DNA from: Dialister sp. UBA7295
GTDB taxonomy: Bacteria > Bacillota > Negativicutes > Veillonellales > Dialisteraceae
Assembly: GCA_002471975.1 (NCBI GenBank)
Contig: DKQZ01000106.1
Coordinates: forward strand, 38,413 to 67,749
Direction of reading: 5' to 3'
DNA: 29,337 nt
In this document: in pieces, positions 7,701 through 13,352 of the stretch
How positions within the stretch are numbered: position 1 is the first letter of the stretch
How the letters are laid out: every line of letters starts with the position of its first letter
The notes under the pieces: model-generated
The model's input: the letters and a program-made list of their open reading frames with translations, nothing else
Told to the model about the DNA's origin: nothing
The model's database searches: none
Translations under genes and position numbers: made by a program

Positions 7701-9297
7701 CGATAGGAGGGTTCGTGACCTGGGCGAAATTCTGCTGGAAATAGTCGTAGAGGAGTCTCGGTTTGCTCGAAAGGACGGCCAGCGGCGAATCCATACCCAT
7801 AGCGCCTACAGGGTCTTTGGCCTGGTCTGCCATGGGGATGATCATATCCCGGATATCTTCCTGGGTGTAGCCGAAATTCTTCTGCTGTTCCAGAAGGTCT
7901 TCCGGTATTTCTATTTCCTTCTTTTCCGTGATATCCTTCAGGTCCAGAATGTGCTCTCTGCACCATTCGCCGTAAGGATGGGAGGAAGCCATTTTATGCT
8001 TGATTTCTTCATCGCTCACAATGCGCTGCTGGGACGTATCGATGAGGAAAATCTTGCCCGGTTCCAGACGGCCTTTGTAGAGCACGTCTTTCTGATTGAC
8101 GGAAACGGCCCCTACTTCGGAAGACAGAATGACCCGGTCATCTTTCATCACATAGTAACGGGCCGGACGGAGTCCATTTCTGTCCAGCATACCGCCGATG
8201 TTGACGCCATCGCAGAAACAGATGGCTGCCGGACCGTCCCAGGGTTCCATCATGAAATTGTGGTAACGGTAGAAATCCCTCTTTTCCTGACTCATGGCCG
8301 GATCCCTTTCCCAGGGTTCCGGAATCATGATCATCATGGCATGGGCGAGAGAATGGCCGGACATATGGAGATATTCCAGGCAGTTATCAAACATGGCAGA
8401 ATCGGAGCCGGTGGCATCTACAATGGGGAAAGCTTTGACCAGTTCCGGATGGTCGGAAGGACGGGATTTGCTTTCCCGGGCGTTCAGCCAGTTGATATTT
8501 CCCTGAATCGTATTGATTTCCCCGTTATGACAGATGTAATGATTCGGATGAGCCCTTGCCCAGCTGGGGAAGGTATTCGTGGAAAAACGGGAATGAACCA
8601 TGGCCATGGCGGTCTTGTAATCCAGGTCGGAAAGGTCCAGATAAAAATGGCGGAGCTGCAGGGACGTCAGCATGCCTTTGTAAACAATGGTGCGGGAAGA
8701 CAGGGAAGCGATATAGAAATCAGTGCCCATGCCTTCAGAGAGAGGAATGATTTTCTTTTCAGCCAGACGGCGGATGATGAAGAGCTTCCGTTCGAAATCC
8801 ATGGGTTCTTTGATTTCCGGATTTTTCGCAATGAAAACCTGAAGGAAATGGGGACGCACGGAGCGGGCCACTTCACCGATGATCGATTCATCGATCGGTA
8901 CTTCGCGCCAGCCCAGGACGGTCTGGCCTTCTTCTTTGACGATTTCTTCAAAAAGCCGCATCTGTTCCTTGCGGAAATCATCATAACGGTGAGCGAAAAT
9001 CATGCCTACGCCGTATTCCCCCGCCGGCGGCAGGTTAAAGCCCAGGACACTGCATTCACGGCGGAAGAATTCATCCGGAATCTGGGTCAGGATTCCCGCG
9101 CCGTCGCCGCTCTTATGATCTGCCGCTTCACCGCCCCGGTGTTTCAGCTTTTCCAGGATTTTCAGGGCATCATAGACAATGTCGTAAGACTTGTTGCCCT
9201 TGATATTGGCCACAAAACCAATACCGCATGCGTCGTGTTCATTTCTCGGATCATACAGCCCCTGGGGCTGGGGATAATCTCTCCATTTTTCTTCCAT
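4765..9297 (-). CDS. gltB: Glutamate synthase large subunit
   Basis: Makes two glutamates from 2-oxoglutarate and glutamine, the main ammonia-assimilation route with glutamine synthetase. At 1510 residues it is full length. The glutaminase domain starts with the catalytic Cys24 in ACGIGF after a short propeptide (Cys24 must become N-terminal). The FMN-binding synthase domain contains SGYDGGTGAAPR, the 3Fe-4S ligands have the canonical C-X5-C-X4-C spacing (CQMFRVC then NKNTC), and the C-terminal GXGXG beta-helix is complete. The start at 9297 follows GGGGGAGGAATGAAGT. No small subunit (gltD) lies on either side, so the electron donor (a distant GltD or ferredoxin) cannot be told from this window. 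Transcription is from 9385-9414 through a leader hairpin at 9314-9361, terminating at 4684-4711. Confidence 0.98.
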   Translation of the reverse strand: MEEKWRDYPQPQGLYDPRNEHDACGIGFVANIKGNKSYDIVYDALKILEKLKHRGGEAADHKSGDGAGILTQIPDEFFRRECSVLGFNLPPAGEYGVGMIFAHRYDDFRKEQMRLFEEIVKEEGQTVLGWREVPIDESIIGEVARSVRPHFLQVFIAKNPEIKEPMDFERKLFIIRRLAEKKIIPLSEGMGTDFYIASLSSRTIVYKGMLTSLQLRHFYLDLSDLDYKTAMAMVHSRFSTNTFPSWARAHPNHYICHNGEINTIQGNINWLNARESKSRPSDHPELVKAFPIVDATGSDSAMFDNCLEYLHMSGHSLAHAMMIMIPEPWERDPAMSQEKRDFYRYHNFMMEPWDGPAAICFCDGVNIGGMLDRNGLRPARYYVMKDDRVILSSEVGAVSVNQKDVLYKGRLEPGKIFLIDTSQQRIVSDEEIKHKMASSHPYGEWCREHILDLKDITEKKEIEIPEDLLEQQKNFGYTQEDIRDMIIPMADQAKDPVGAMGMDSPLAVLSSKPRLLYDYFQQNFAQVTNPPIDAIREKVVTSSTVYVGNMANIMDPDEKGTASLAIDRPIITNEEMEAIKNLKDDRLRPYVLSMLYTEGKGEMKKALDNLCAEALKAVKEGHNILILSDKGANKDKLAIPALLASAGLHNFLIREKVRPDVGIILESGEPREVHHFCTLIGYGATAVNPYLALSTVADLARKGRLSGKTPEEAIDNYMKASVNGILSVMSKMGISTVKSYHGAQIFEAVGIGKEVADEYFGHTTSPVGGIGIGEIEKDNVLRHEAAYGDKKGLPSGDVLKYRRNGDEPHILTAEAIRLLQQACRTGSYALYKEYAKKVNEPLIRLRDLMDFIYPEGCSIPIEEVESVPDIIHHFRTGAMSYGALSKEAHECIAEAMNSLGTRSNTGEGGEDAERFQIRADGTSVNDEIKQVSTARFGVTGNYLVHASELQIKCAQGAKPGEGGHLPGAKVDPAIAHTRHSTPGVSLISPPPHHDIYSIEDLAELVFDLKNANPKAEINVKLTAGKGVGTIAAGVVKTKADSITISGYDGGTGAAPRTSERHAGIPWEIGLSEAQQVLLLNKLRDRVKLETDGKLLTGRDVAIAALLGAEQFSFCTGPLIAIGCQMFRVCNKNTCPFGICTQDEKLRKRFNGKPEYVVNYMRFVAQDLREIMARLGFHKLEDMVGRSDRLKQKGLTGNRKADTVSLDAILFRPYTDASVGHHFEKPQDHELEKTMDMSKLVRMCRPALEEKKPLRAKLYIKNTNRVTGTLLGSEISKRYGEEGLPEDTIRLDFVGSAGQSFGAFIPKGLTLTLEGDANDYAGKGLSGGKMIIFPPREATFKASENIIIGNVAFFGATSGRAFVSGRAGERFCVRNSGATVVVEGVGNHGLEYMTGGKVVILGSTGMNLAAGMSGGVAYVVDLDIRLVNKGMVHTEPLEEGPESEEVRKLIEEHYITTRSEKAMEILAQWHLYRARITKIIPNDYQAMQEKIAKYLAEGKTQQEAEMMAFKS

Positions 9298-9313
9298 ACT
9301 TCATTCCTCCCCC

Positions 9314-9361
9314 ATAAACAAAACGCCGGGCATCACAGCAAGAGCTGGAATGTCCGGCGTT
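9314..9361 (-). promoter_or_regulatory. Terminator-like hairpin in the gltB leader (attenuator candidate)
   Basis: Minus strand AACGCCGG (9354-9361) pairs with CCGGCGTT (9322-9329). Inside, CAT/ATG and CAGC-TCTT-GCTG continue the stem, and TTGTTT follows the last arm. It lies between the promoter and the ribosome site, so read-through must be needed for expression. No known riboswitch or T-box sequence was recognised. Confidence 0.6.
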
Positions 9362-9384
9362 GGATACTTTTTGTTGTACTTTAA

Positions 9385-9414
9385 ATTATAGCACCGGTTT
9401 TAATGGATTGACAA
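9385..9414 (-). promoter_or_regulatory. gltB promoter
   Basis: TTGTCA (9409-9414) and a perfect TATAAT (9385-9390) with an 18-bp spacer on the minus strand, about 90 bp before the ATG. Confidence 0.8.
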
Positions 9415-9450
9415 TAGGCTTTAGCATATTAATTGGGGAAATTTTGCATT

Positions 9451-9525
9451 GAATCATGATTCGTGGTCCGTGATCCGTGACTGTGTGCGCTTTGAAATCA
9501 TGATGGCGCCCCTTATATAAATGGA
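9451..9525. repeat. Decayed composite element with CGTG heptamers
   Basis: ATTCGTG, GTCCGTG and ATCCGTG form three 7-bp words (9459-9479). A degraded GTGCGC..GGCGCC hairpin (about 9486-9513) and CTTATATAAA follow, in plus orientation. Upstream, TTGGGGAAATTTTGCA (9433-9448) is an isolated motif-like sequence. Confidence 0.4.
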
Positions 9526-9545
9526 AACCTTATTCCCGTATCATT

Positions 9546-10877
9546 TCAAAGGAACTGGGTCATATAGACGGGAACACACTGGAGATCCCGATCCCTGCTG
9601 AGATCTTTGGTGTAAAGCAGGTATCTGTGCAGGATCCGGTCACTATATTTCTTCGTAAATACATCCAGTGATTTATGGGTCTTATAACCTGATGATTTCA
9701 CTTCAATGGGACAGATCTTGTTTTTCCTTGCCAGAAGGAAATCTATTTCATAATAATGCTTTGACCGTTCATTCCAAATCGTATGATAAAAGAGTTTGTC
9801 TCCTTTAGCCGCAAGCAGCTGGGCCACCACATTTTCATAGAGATAGCCCAGATTGGCATTGAGCTTGTCATTCAAAAGTTTTGTGTAGATTTCATTTTCG
9901 ACAAAATCTTTATCCTTAAACATAAGCGTCGTGAACAGACCCGTATCCGCCAGATACAGCTTGAAGCGGGAAATATCCCTGTAAGCAGAAAGCCCCGGTT
10001 CCGGATCATTCACATGCCATGCAGTCAGGACGGTGCGTGAATCATTCAGTTCTGCAATCAGAGTAAGCAATCTGTCCTCATCTGTGGAGCCAATCACCCG
10101 GGATGACTGATAACGGTTTGTATTTTTATTGAGCTCGGCCGGTATATTGTCAAAAAGCATGGAAATACGGCCGGTTGGATCGATTTTACGGAAATCATCT
10201 TCATAAAGACTGATGATTTCCCTTTTCTTACGATCTACTTCACGAAGATTATTGGTTTCCAGATAAGTTTCCACAGCCTGAGGCATGCCGCCGACCAGCA
10301 TGTACAGCCGGAACTCCTGCATCATTTTCCGATGCGCTGCTTCTCCGATGGGAATCCACTCCTCGAAACATTTTTTAAGGAGACTCATGGAGACTGTATT
10401 TCCCTTGGCCCAGAGGAATTCTTCGAAATCCATGGGAGCCATGGAAATCTTGCTTTCCTCACTGGGAATGAGGATATCCTTCACGTTTTTATGAATGGAA
10501 ATCAGCGAACCGGTCTCGATATAGTCATACCGATGATCTTTGACCAGATGCTTGATGGCCTGTCTGGCCCGGGGACAGAGCTGCACTTCATCAAAGATGA
10601 TGAGGGATTTCCGTTCATGAAGATCCACCCCATACCGGAGCTGAAGCTGCAGGAAAATATAATTCAGATCAGAAATATCGTCAAAAAGTTCCCGGATGAC
10701 CGGTTCCACGTTTGAGAAGTCAATGAGAATATAGCTTTCATACTCCTGACGGGCAAAATACTCCACAATGGTAGATTTCCCTACCCGCCTTGGTCCCTCC
10801 ACCAGAAGAGCAGTCCGCCCCTCTGAATTATTTTTCCATTCCAGAAGCCTGTCATAAATCTTTCTACGAAATATCAT
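9546..10877 (-). CDS. AAA+ ATPase with DUF4143 domain (ATPase 1)
   Basis: The 443-residue protein belongs to the AAA_14/DUF4143 family, widespread multi-copy ATPases of unknown role. Residues 1-200 form the P-loop domain, with Walker A GPRRVGKS (28-35) and Walker B LIIFDEVQL. The C-terminal DUF4143 part ends in a PD-(D/E)XK-like signature: EIDF, then IEVKSS. Nuclease activity in this family is not established. The start at 10877 uses the site TTGCGGAGGATTT, which itself overlaps the first unit of the 33-bp-periodic array upstream (10882-11244). The second family member at 13336 shares the layout but little sequence. The codon usage and GC are not strikingly foreign. The gene stands alone, with no obvious terminator of its own. 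Confidence 0.9.
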   Translation of the reverse strand: MIFRRKIYDRLLEWKNNSEGRTALLVEGPRRVGKSTIVEYFARQEYESYILIDFSNVEPVIRELFDDISDLNYIFLQLQLRYGVDLHERKSLIIFDEVQLCPRARQAIKHLVKDHRYDYIETGSLISIHKNVKDILIPSEESKISMAPMDFEEFLWAKGNTVSMSLLKKCFEEWIPIGEAAHRKMMQEFRLYMLVGGMPQAVETYLETNNLREVDRKKREIISLYEDDFRKIDPTGRISMLFDNIPAELNKNTNRYQSSRVIGSTDEDRLLTLIAELNDSRTVLTAWHVNDPEPGLSAYRDISRFKLYLADTGLFTTLMFKDKDFVENEIYTKLLNDKLNANLGYLYENVVAQLLAAKGDKLFYHTIWNERSKHYYEIDFLLARKNKICPIEVKSSGYKTHKSLDVFTKKYSDRILHRYLLYTKDLSRDRDLQCVPVYMTQFL

Positions 10878-10881
10878 AAAT

Positions 10882-11244
10882 CCTCCGCAATTTTTATTTT
10901 CATAAAGTCTGGGTTTTCCGCATTTTTTATTTAACAGATTTCCTTCATTTCCGCATTTTTTATAACCATATTTTACCCGATTTCCGCAAAATCTTCAAAT
11001 CCCGGCACCGGCAATCATGGGGTGAGTATATAAATATCTTGAATAATAGTGGTCCTGCTTTATCATTCATGTCCCATCTTCCATTCCGCATTTTTCTTTT
11101 CATCAAACCATCGTGTTTCCGCAAAATTCAAAATGGCTTTTTACCCAGTTTCCGCAAAATGTTCTGATTTACAGCCGCTTTCCACAAAATACCATCATTT
11201 GAAATGGCTATTTTCTACAAAATCCCTTAATTTATATTTATCGA
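10882..11244. repeat. 33-bp-periodic TTTCCGCA array upstream of ATPase 1
   Basis: CCGCA (or CCACA/CTACA) occurs at 10885, 10918, 10951, 10984, 11086, 11119, 11152, 11182 and 11215. Successive spacings are 33, 33, 33, 102, 33, 33, 30 and 33. The conserved core is TTTCCGCA followed by AAAAT or TTTTT; the other roughly 20 bp of each unit are mostly unrelated, although units at 10915 and 10948 share 16 bp and units at 11116 and 11179 share AAAATGGCT. The unit at 10882 runs into the ATPase ribosome site. It is not a CRISPR: the conserved part is too short and the period too small. Confidence 0.75.
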
Positions 11245-11269
11245 TAAGGCCTGCCCGGGTGATTTTCAA

Positions 11270-11340
11270 AATCAAAAAGGCGGGCTTTACAAATTTTTGG
11301 CCCGCCACCGCCCCTAATCCCTCCCCTAATCCCCAATTCC
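11270..11340. repeat. Composite element, CCCTAAT heptamer type
   Basis: Hairpin GGCGGGC (11279-11285) / GCCCGCC flanked on the left by CAAAAA, then CCACCGCCCC and the heptamer-like words CCCCTAAT and CCCCAATT (11310-11340). It reads as a minus-strand terminator although no minus-strand gene ends here. Confidence 0.6.
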
Positions 11341-11367
11341 TTTTTCACCATGTTTACGTCTCTCAAA

Positions 11368-11440
11368 ATCAAAATGGCGGGCTTTATAATTTTTATGCCC
11401 GCCACCTTCACTGAGAACTGCGAACTGATAACTGATCACT
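11368..11440. repeat. Composite element, AACTGAT heptamer type
   Basis: GGCGGGC/GCCCGCC hairpin followed by CACCTTCACTGAG, AACTGCG, AACTGAT, AACTGAT (11409-11437). Minus-strand sense gives ATCAGTT words, GAAGGTGG, the stem, then ATTTTGATTT. The same words follow the DMT transporter at 12393-12424. Confidence 0.65.
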
Positions 11441-11447
11441 TTCCAAA

Positions 11448-11475
11448 TTGCTTTTCATATCAGTTATTGTATAAT
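11448..11475 (+). promoter_or_regulatory. Promoter of the DMT transporter gene
   Basis: TTGCTT (11448-11453), 16-bp spacer, TATAAT (11470-11475), 25 bp before the ATG. Confidence 0.8.
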
Positions 11476-11500
11476 ACTGTCATACAAAGGAGGCGATACC

Positions 11501-12382
11501 ATGACGACTGAAAGGCGGCGGGGCATTCTTTCCGCATCCATCGGGGCCACGCTCTGGGGATCCAGCGGGATTGCGGGTCAGATTCTTCTCCAGGGAAAGG
11601 GAATACCGCCGGAGTGGCTCACATTTTTCCGTCTCCTCGTCTCTGGGCTGATTCTCGTCCTGGCAGCCTGTTTCCTGAAAAAGGATATATGGTCCGTCTG
11701 GAAAAACGGGAAGGACCGGCTGTCCCTCCTCGTTTTCGGTGCCCTGGGCATGCTGGGGACCCAGTACTGTTACTTTGCTGCCATCCGATACAGCAATGCG
11801 CCGACAGCTACCATTCTCCAGTACCTCATGCCGATCCTCATCATATTCTGGACCTGTTTCCGGGAAAAACGCCATCCCACAGGAGTAGAAATGGGATGTA
11901 CCATTTTTGCCATCGCCGGAACGGCCCTCATTGCCACGGCAGGCGATTTCTCATCTCTTTCCATTTCTCCCCTCGCCCTTTTCTGGGGACTTCTCTCCGC
12001 CCTTTCCTGTGCCATTTATTCCGTCGCTCCCGTATCCATCATTAAGAAATACGGTTCCCCCTCCGTTGTAGGCTGGGGCATGCTGATTGCCTCCGTAGTC
12101 ATGGGCCTTATTTCCCTTTTTACTCCCTTTACGGGAACCCTGGACGGGGAAACCTTTGGCGCCTTCGGTTATGTAGTCCTCTTCGGCACAGTCCTTGCCT
12201 TCGGACTCTACCTCAACAGTGTGGCCTATATCAAACCGGCCGAAGCATCCATCATCGCTGCCTTCGAACCCCTCTCCTCCATCATTTTTGCCATCCTCCT
12301 CTTCCATACCCTCTTCGGATTCTGGGAACTCCTGGGAATTGCGTTCATTATCATCGCGGTAGCACTCGTTGCAAGGAAATAG
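11501..12382 (+). CDS. EamA/DMT-family transporter
   Basis: A 293-residue inner-membrane protein with about ten hydrophobic helices in two homologous halves, typical of the drug/metabolite transporter superfamily (EamA, RhaT, YdcZ-like). Typical marks are GATLWGSSGIAGQ in helix 1, the ALGMLGTQYCYFAAIRYS segment of the first EamA domain with NAPTATILQYLMPI, and KPAEASIIAAFEPLSSII in the second. Substrates in this family range from amino acids to nucleobases and cannot be read from sequence. The ATG at 11501 follows AAAGGAGGCGATACC. It is a single-gene unit with its own promoter (11448-11475) and a strong terminator (12429-12460). Confidence 0.93.
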   Translation: MTTERRRGILSASIGATLWGSSGIAGQILLQGKGIPPEWLTFFRLLVSGLILVLAACFLKKDIWSVWKNGKDRLSLLVFGALGMLGTQYCYFAAIRYSNAPTATILQYLMPILIIFWTCFREKRHPTGVEMGCTIFAIAGTALIATAGDFSSLSISPLALFWGLLSALSCAIYSVAPVSIIKKYGSPSVVGWGMLIASVVMGLISLFTPFTGTLDGETFGAFGYVVLFGTVLAFGLYLNSVAYIKPAEASIIAAFEPLSSIIFAILLFHTLFGFWELLGIAFIIIAVALVARK

Positions 12383-12392
12383 TATGAGGAAA

Positions 12393-12465
12393 GTTCTCAG
12401 TTATCAGTTTTCAGTTCTCAGTGAAGGTGGCTGCCTTGAAATCATAAAGGCAGCCATTTTATATT
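12393..12465 (+). terminator. Terminator of the DMT gene with TCAGTT heptamers
   Basis: TCAGTTA, TCAGTTT, TCAGTTC, TCAGTGA (12397-12424), then AGGTGG, GGCTGCC (12429-12435) pairing with GGCAGCC (12449-12455) and ATTTTATATT. It is the clearest example of the heptamer-anchor-hairpin composite and begins about 11 nt after the stop codon. Confidence 0.85.
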
Positions 12466-12507
12466 GATTGCATTTTATAAAATGAACGACTTGCAGCGCT
12501 AAAACAC

Positions 12508-12680
12508 CTATCCCCCGGCTCTGCCGGTACCTTCCCATCCAGGGAAGGTGGTGACCGGTATCACGCTGAGGGTCTTCCCCATCTGTATCCTGCCTGTAAG
12601 TGCTGAAAATATAAAAACTGCAGCACTCATGAATTTGTGCCGCACCCTCCCGAGATTTCCGAGAACCCGAATCGCCCGAA
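12508..12680. repeat. Double-hairpin module and degenerate composite element
   Basis: CCGGC-TCT-GCCGG and CCTTCCC..GGGAAGG stems at 12515-12550, then a hairpin TGCAGCAC/GTGCCGCA (12619-12643, one mismatch) followed by 9-bp CCCGAGATT-like words. No gene is seen. Confidence 0.5.
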
Positions 12681-12961
12681 AACCCCGATTCAATAGCCAC
12701 CCTTCCCCAAAGTTTTCTTTCCAATTTCAAGTCTGTCCATTAACTCCCATCAAAAAGGCGCTGCTTCATGAATTGTGCAGCGCCACCTTCCCGAGACTCC
12801 CGAGAATCCCGAATCTCCCGATAACCCCGATTCAATAGCCACCCTTCCCCAAAGTTTTCTTTCCAATTTCAAGTCTGTCCATTCCCCCATCAAAAAGGCG
12901 CTGCTTCATGAATTGTGCAGCGCCACCTTCCCGAGACTCCCGAGAACCCCGATTCAAAAGT
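12681..12961. repeat. Tandem 142-bp duplication containing terminator hairpins
   Basis: AACCCCGATTCAATAGCC starts at 12681 and again at 12823, with near-identical sequence through CCAATTTCAAGTCTGTCC and the hairpins GGCGCTGC/GCAGCGCC at 12757-12784 and 12897-12924. The second unit lacks about 18 bp of the 9-bp words. Both are oriented as minus-strand terminators, downstream of the tRNA unit. Confidence 0.7.
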
Positions 12962-13010
12962 TGTTTTCATGAAAAGTATATTTCCACCCCAAAGCCTTTC
13001 GTCAGACAAC

Positions 13011-13038
13011 AAAAAAGCACAGCCATAAGCTGTGCTTT
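13011..13038 (-). terminator. Terminator of the tRNA unit
   Basis: Minus strand AAAGCACAGC, 5-nt loop, GCTGTGCTTT, then six T, starting a few bases after the tRNA-Arg CCA end. Confidence 0.9.
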
Positions 13039-13042
13039 TCTT

Positions 13043-13119
13043 TGGTGACCCAAGAGAGATTCGAACTCCCGACACCTTGATTCGTAGTCAAGTGCTCTAT
13101 CCAGCTGAGCTATTGGGCC
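13043..13119 (-). tRNA. tRNA-Arg(ACG)
   Basis: Full cloverleaf on the minus strand: acceptor GGCCCAA/TTGGGTC, D arm GCTC..GAGC, anticodon stem CTTGA/TCAAG around CTACGAA (anticodon ACG, read as ICG after A34 deamination) and T arm GGGAG-TTCGAAT-CTCTC. Discriminator A and CCA are encoded. It is co-transcribed behind tRNA-Trp. Confidence 0.97.
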
Positions 13120-13122
13120 ATA

Positions 13123-13198
13123 TGGCAGGGGCAGAGGGACTCAAACCCCCAACCTACGGTTTTGGAGACCGTTGCTCTATCAATTGCGCTATGCCCCT
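13123..13198 (-). tRNA. tRNA-Trp(CCA)
   Basis: Acceptor AGGGGCA/TGCCCCT, discriminator G and encoded CCA. The anticodon stem ACGGT/ACCGT carries loop CTCCAAA (anticodon CCA); the T arm is GGGGG-TTTGAGT-CCCTC. It is the first gene of the unit, three bases before tRNA-Arg. Confidence 0.97.
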
Positions 13199-13236
13199 GC
13201 AGGCATCAACGGTTTCCCATTGCTTGCGACTGAATA

Positions 13237-13265
13237 ATCATAGCAGATATTTCCCTTTTTTGCAA
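13237..13265 (-). promoter_or_regulatory. Promoter of the tRNA-Trp/tRNA-Arg unit
   Basis: TTGCAA (13260-13265), 17-bp spacer, TATGAT (13237-13242), about 40 bp before the tRNA-Trp 5' end. Confidence 0.8.
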
Positions 13266-13311
13266 GCCCCTTTTTGAATATTTTTATTGATTTCCCGAGT
13301 TAGTTCCCCTT

Positions 13312-13352
13312 CTATTCCCCAAACTTGAAAAATTTTCATTTTTGGGGAATAG
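13312..13352. repeat. 41-bp palindrome, copy A (overlaps the ATPase 2 stop)
   Basis: Two 20-bp arms around a central A; outer 12 bp (CTATTCCCCAAA / TTTGGGGAATAG) are perfect, and the rest is nearly so. It differs from the copy at 14575-14615 at one base. It encodes the last residues (PIPQK) and the stop codon of ATPase 2. As RNA it would fold into a long hairpin. Confidence 0.85.

Noticed and set aside
6115..9384. Very long plus-strand open frame (about 1089 codons) opposite gltB
   Set aside because: It is the mirror of a highly conserved 1510-residue enzyme with all catalytic motifs; no ribosome site, no recognisable domain, composition rich in Phe/Gly/His typical of antisense frames. The frame at 4891-6015 is rejected for the same reason.
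10882..11244. CRISPR array
   Set aside because: Conserved part is only about 8-12 bp and the period 33 bp; CRISPR repeats are longer with near-identical repeats, and no cas genes are present.
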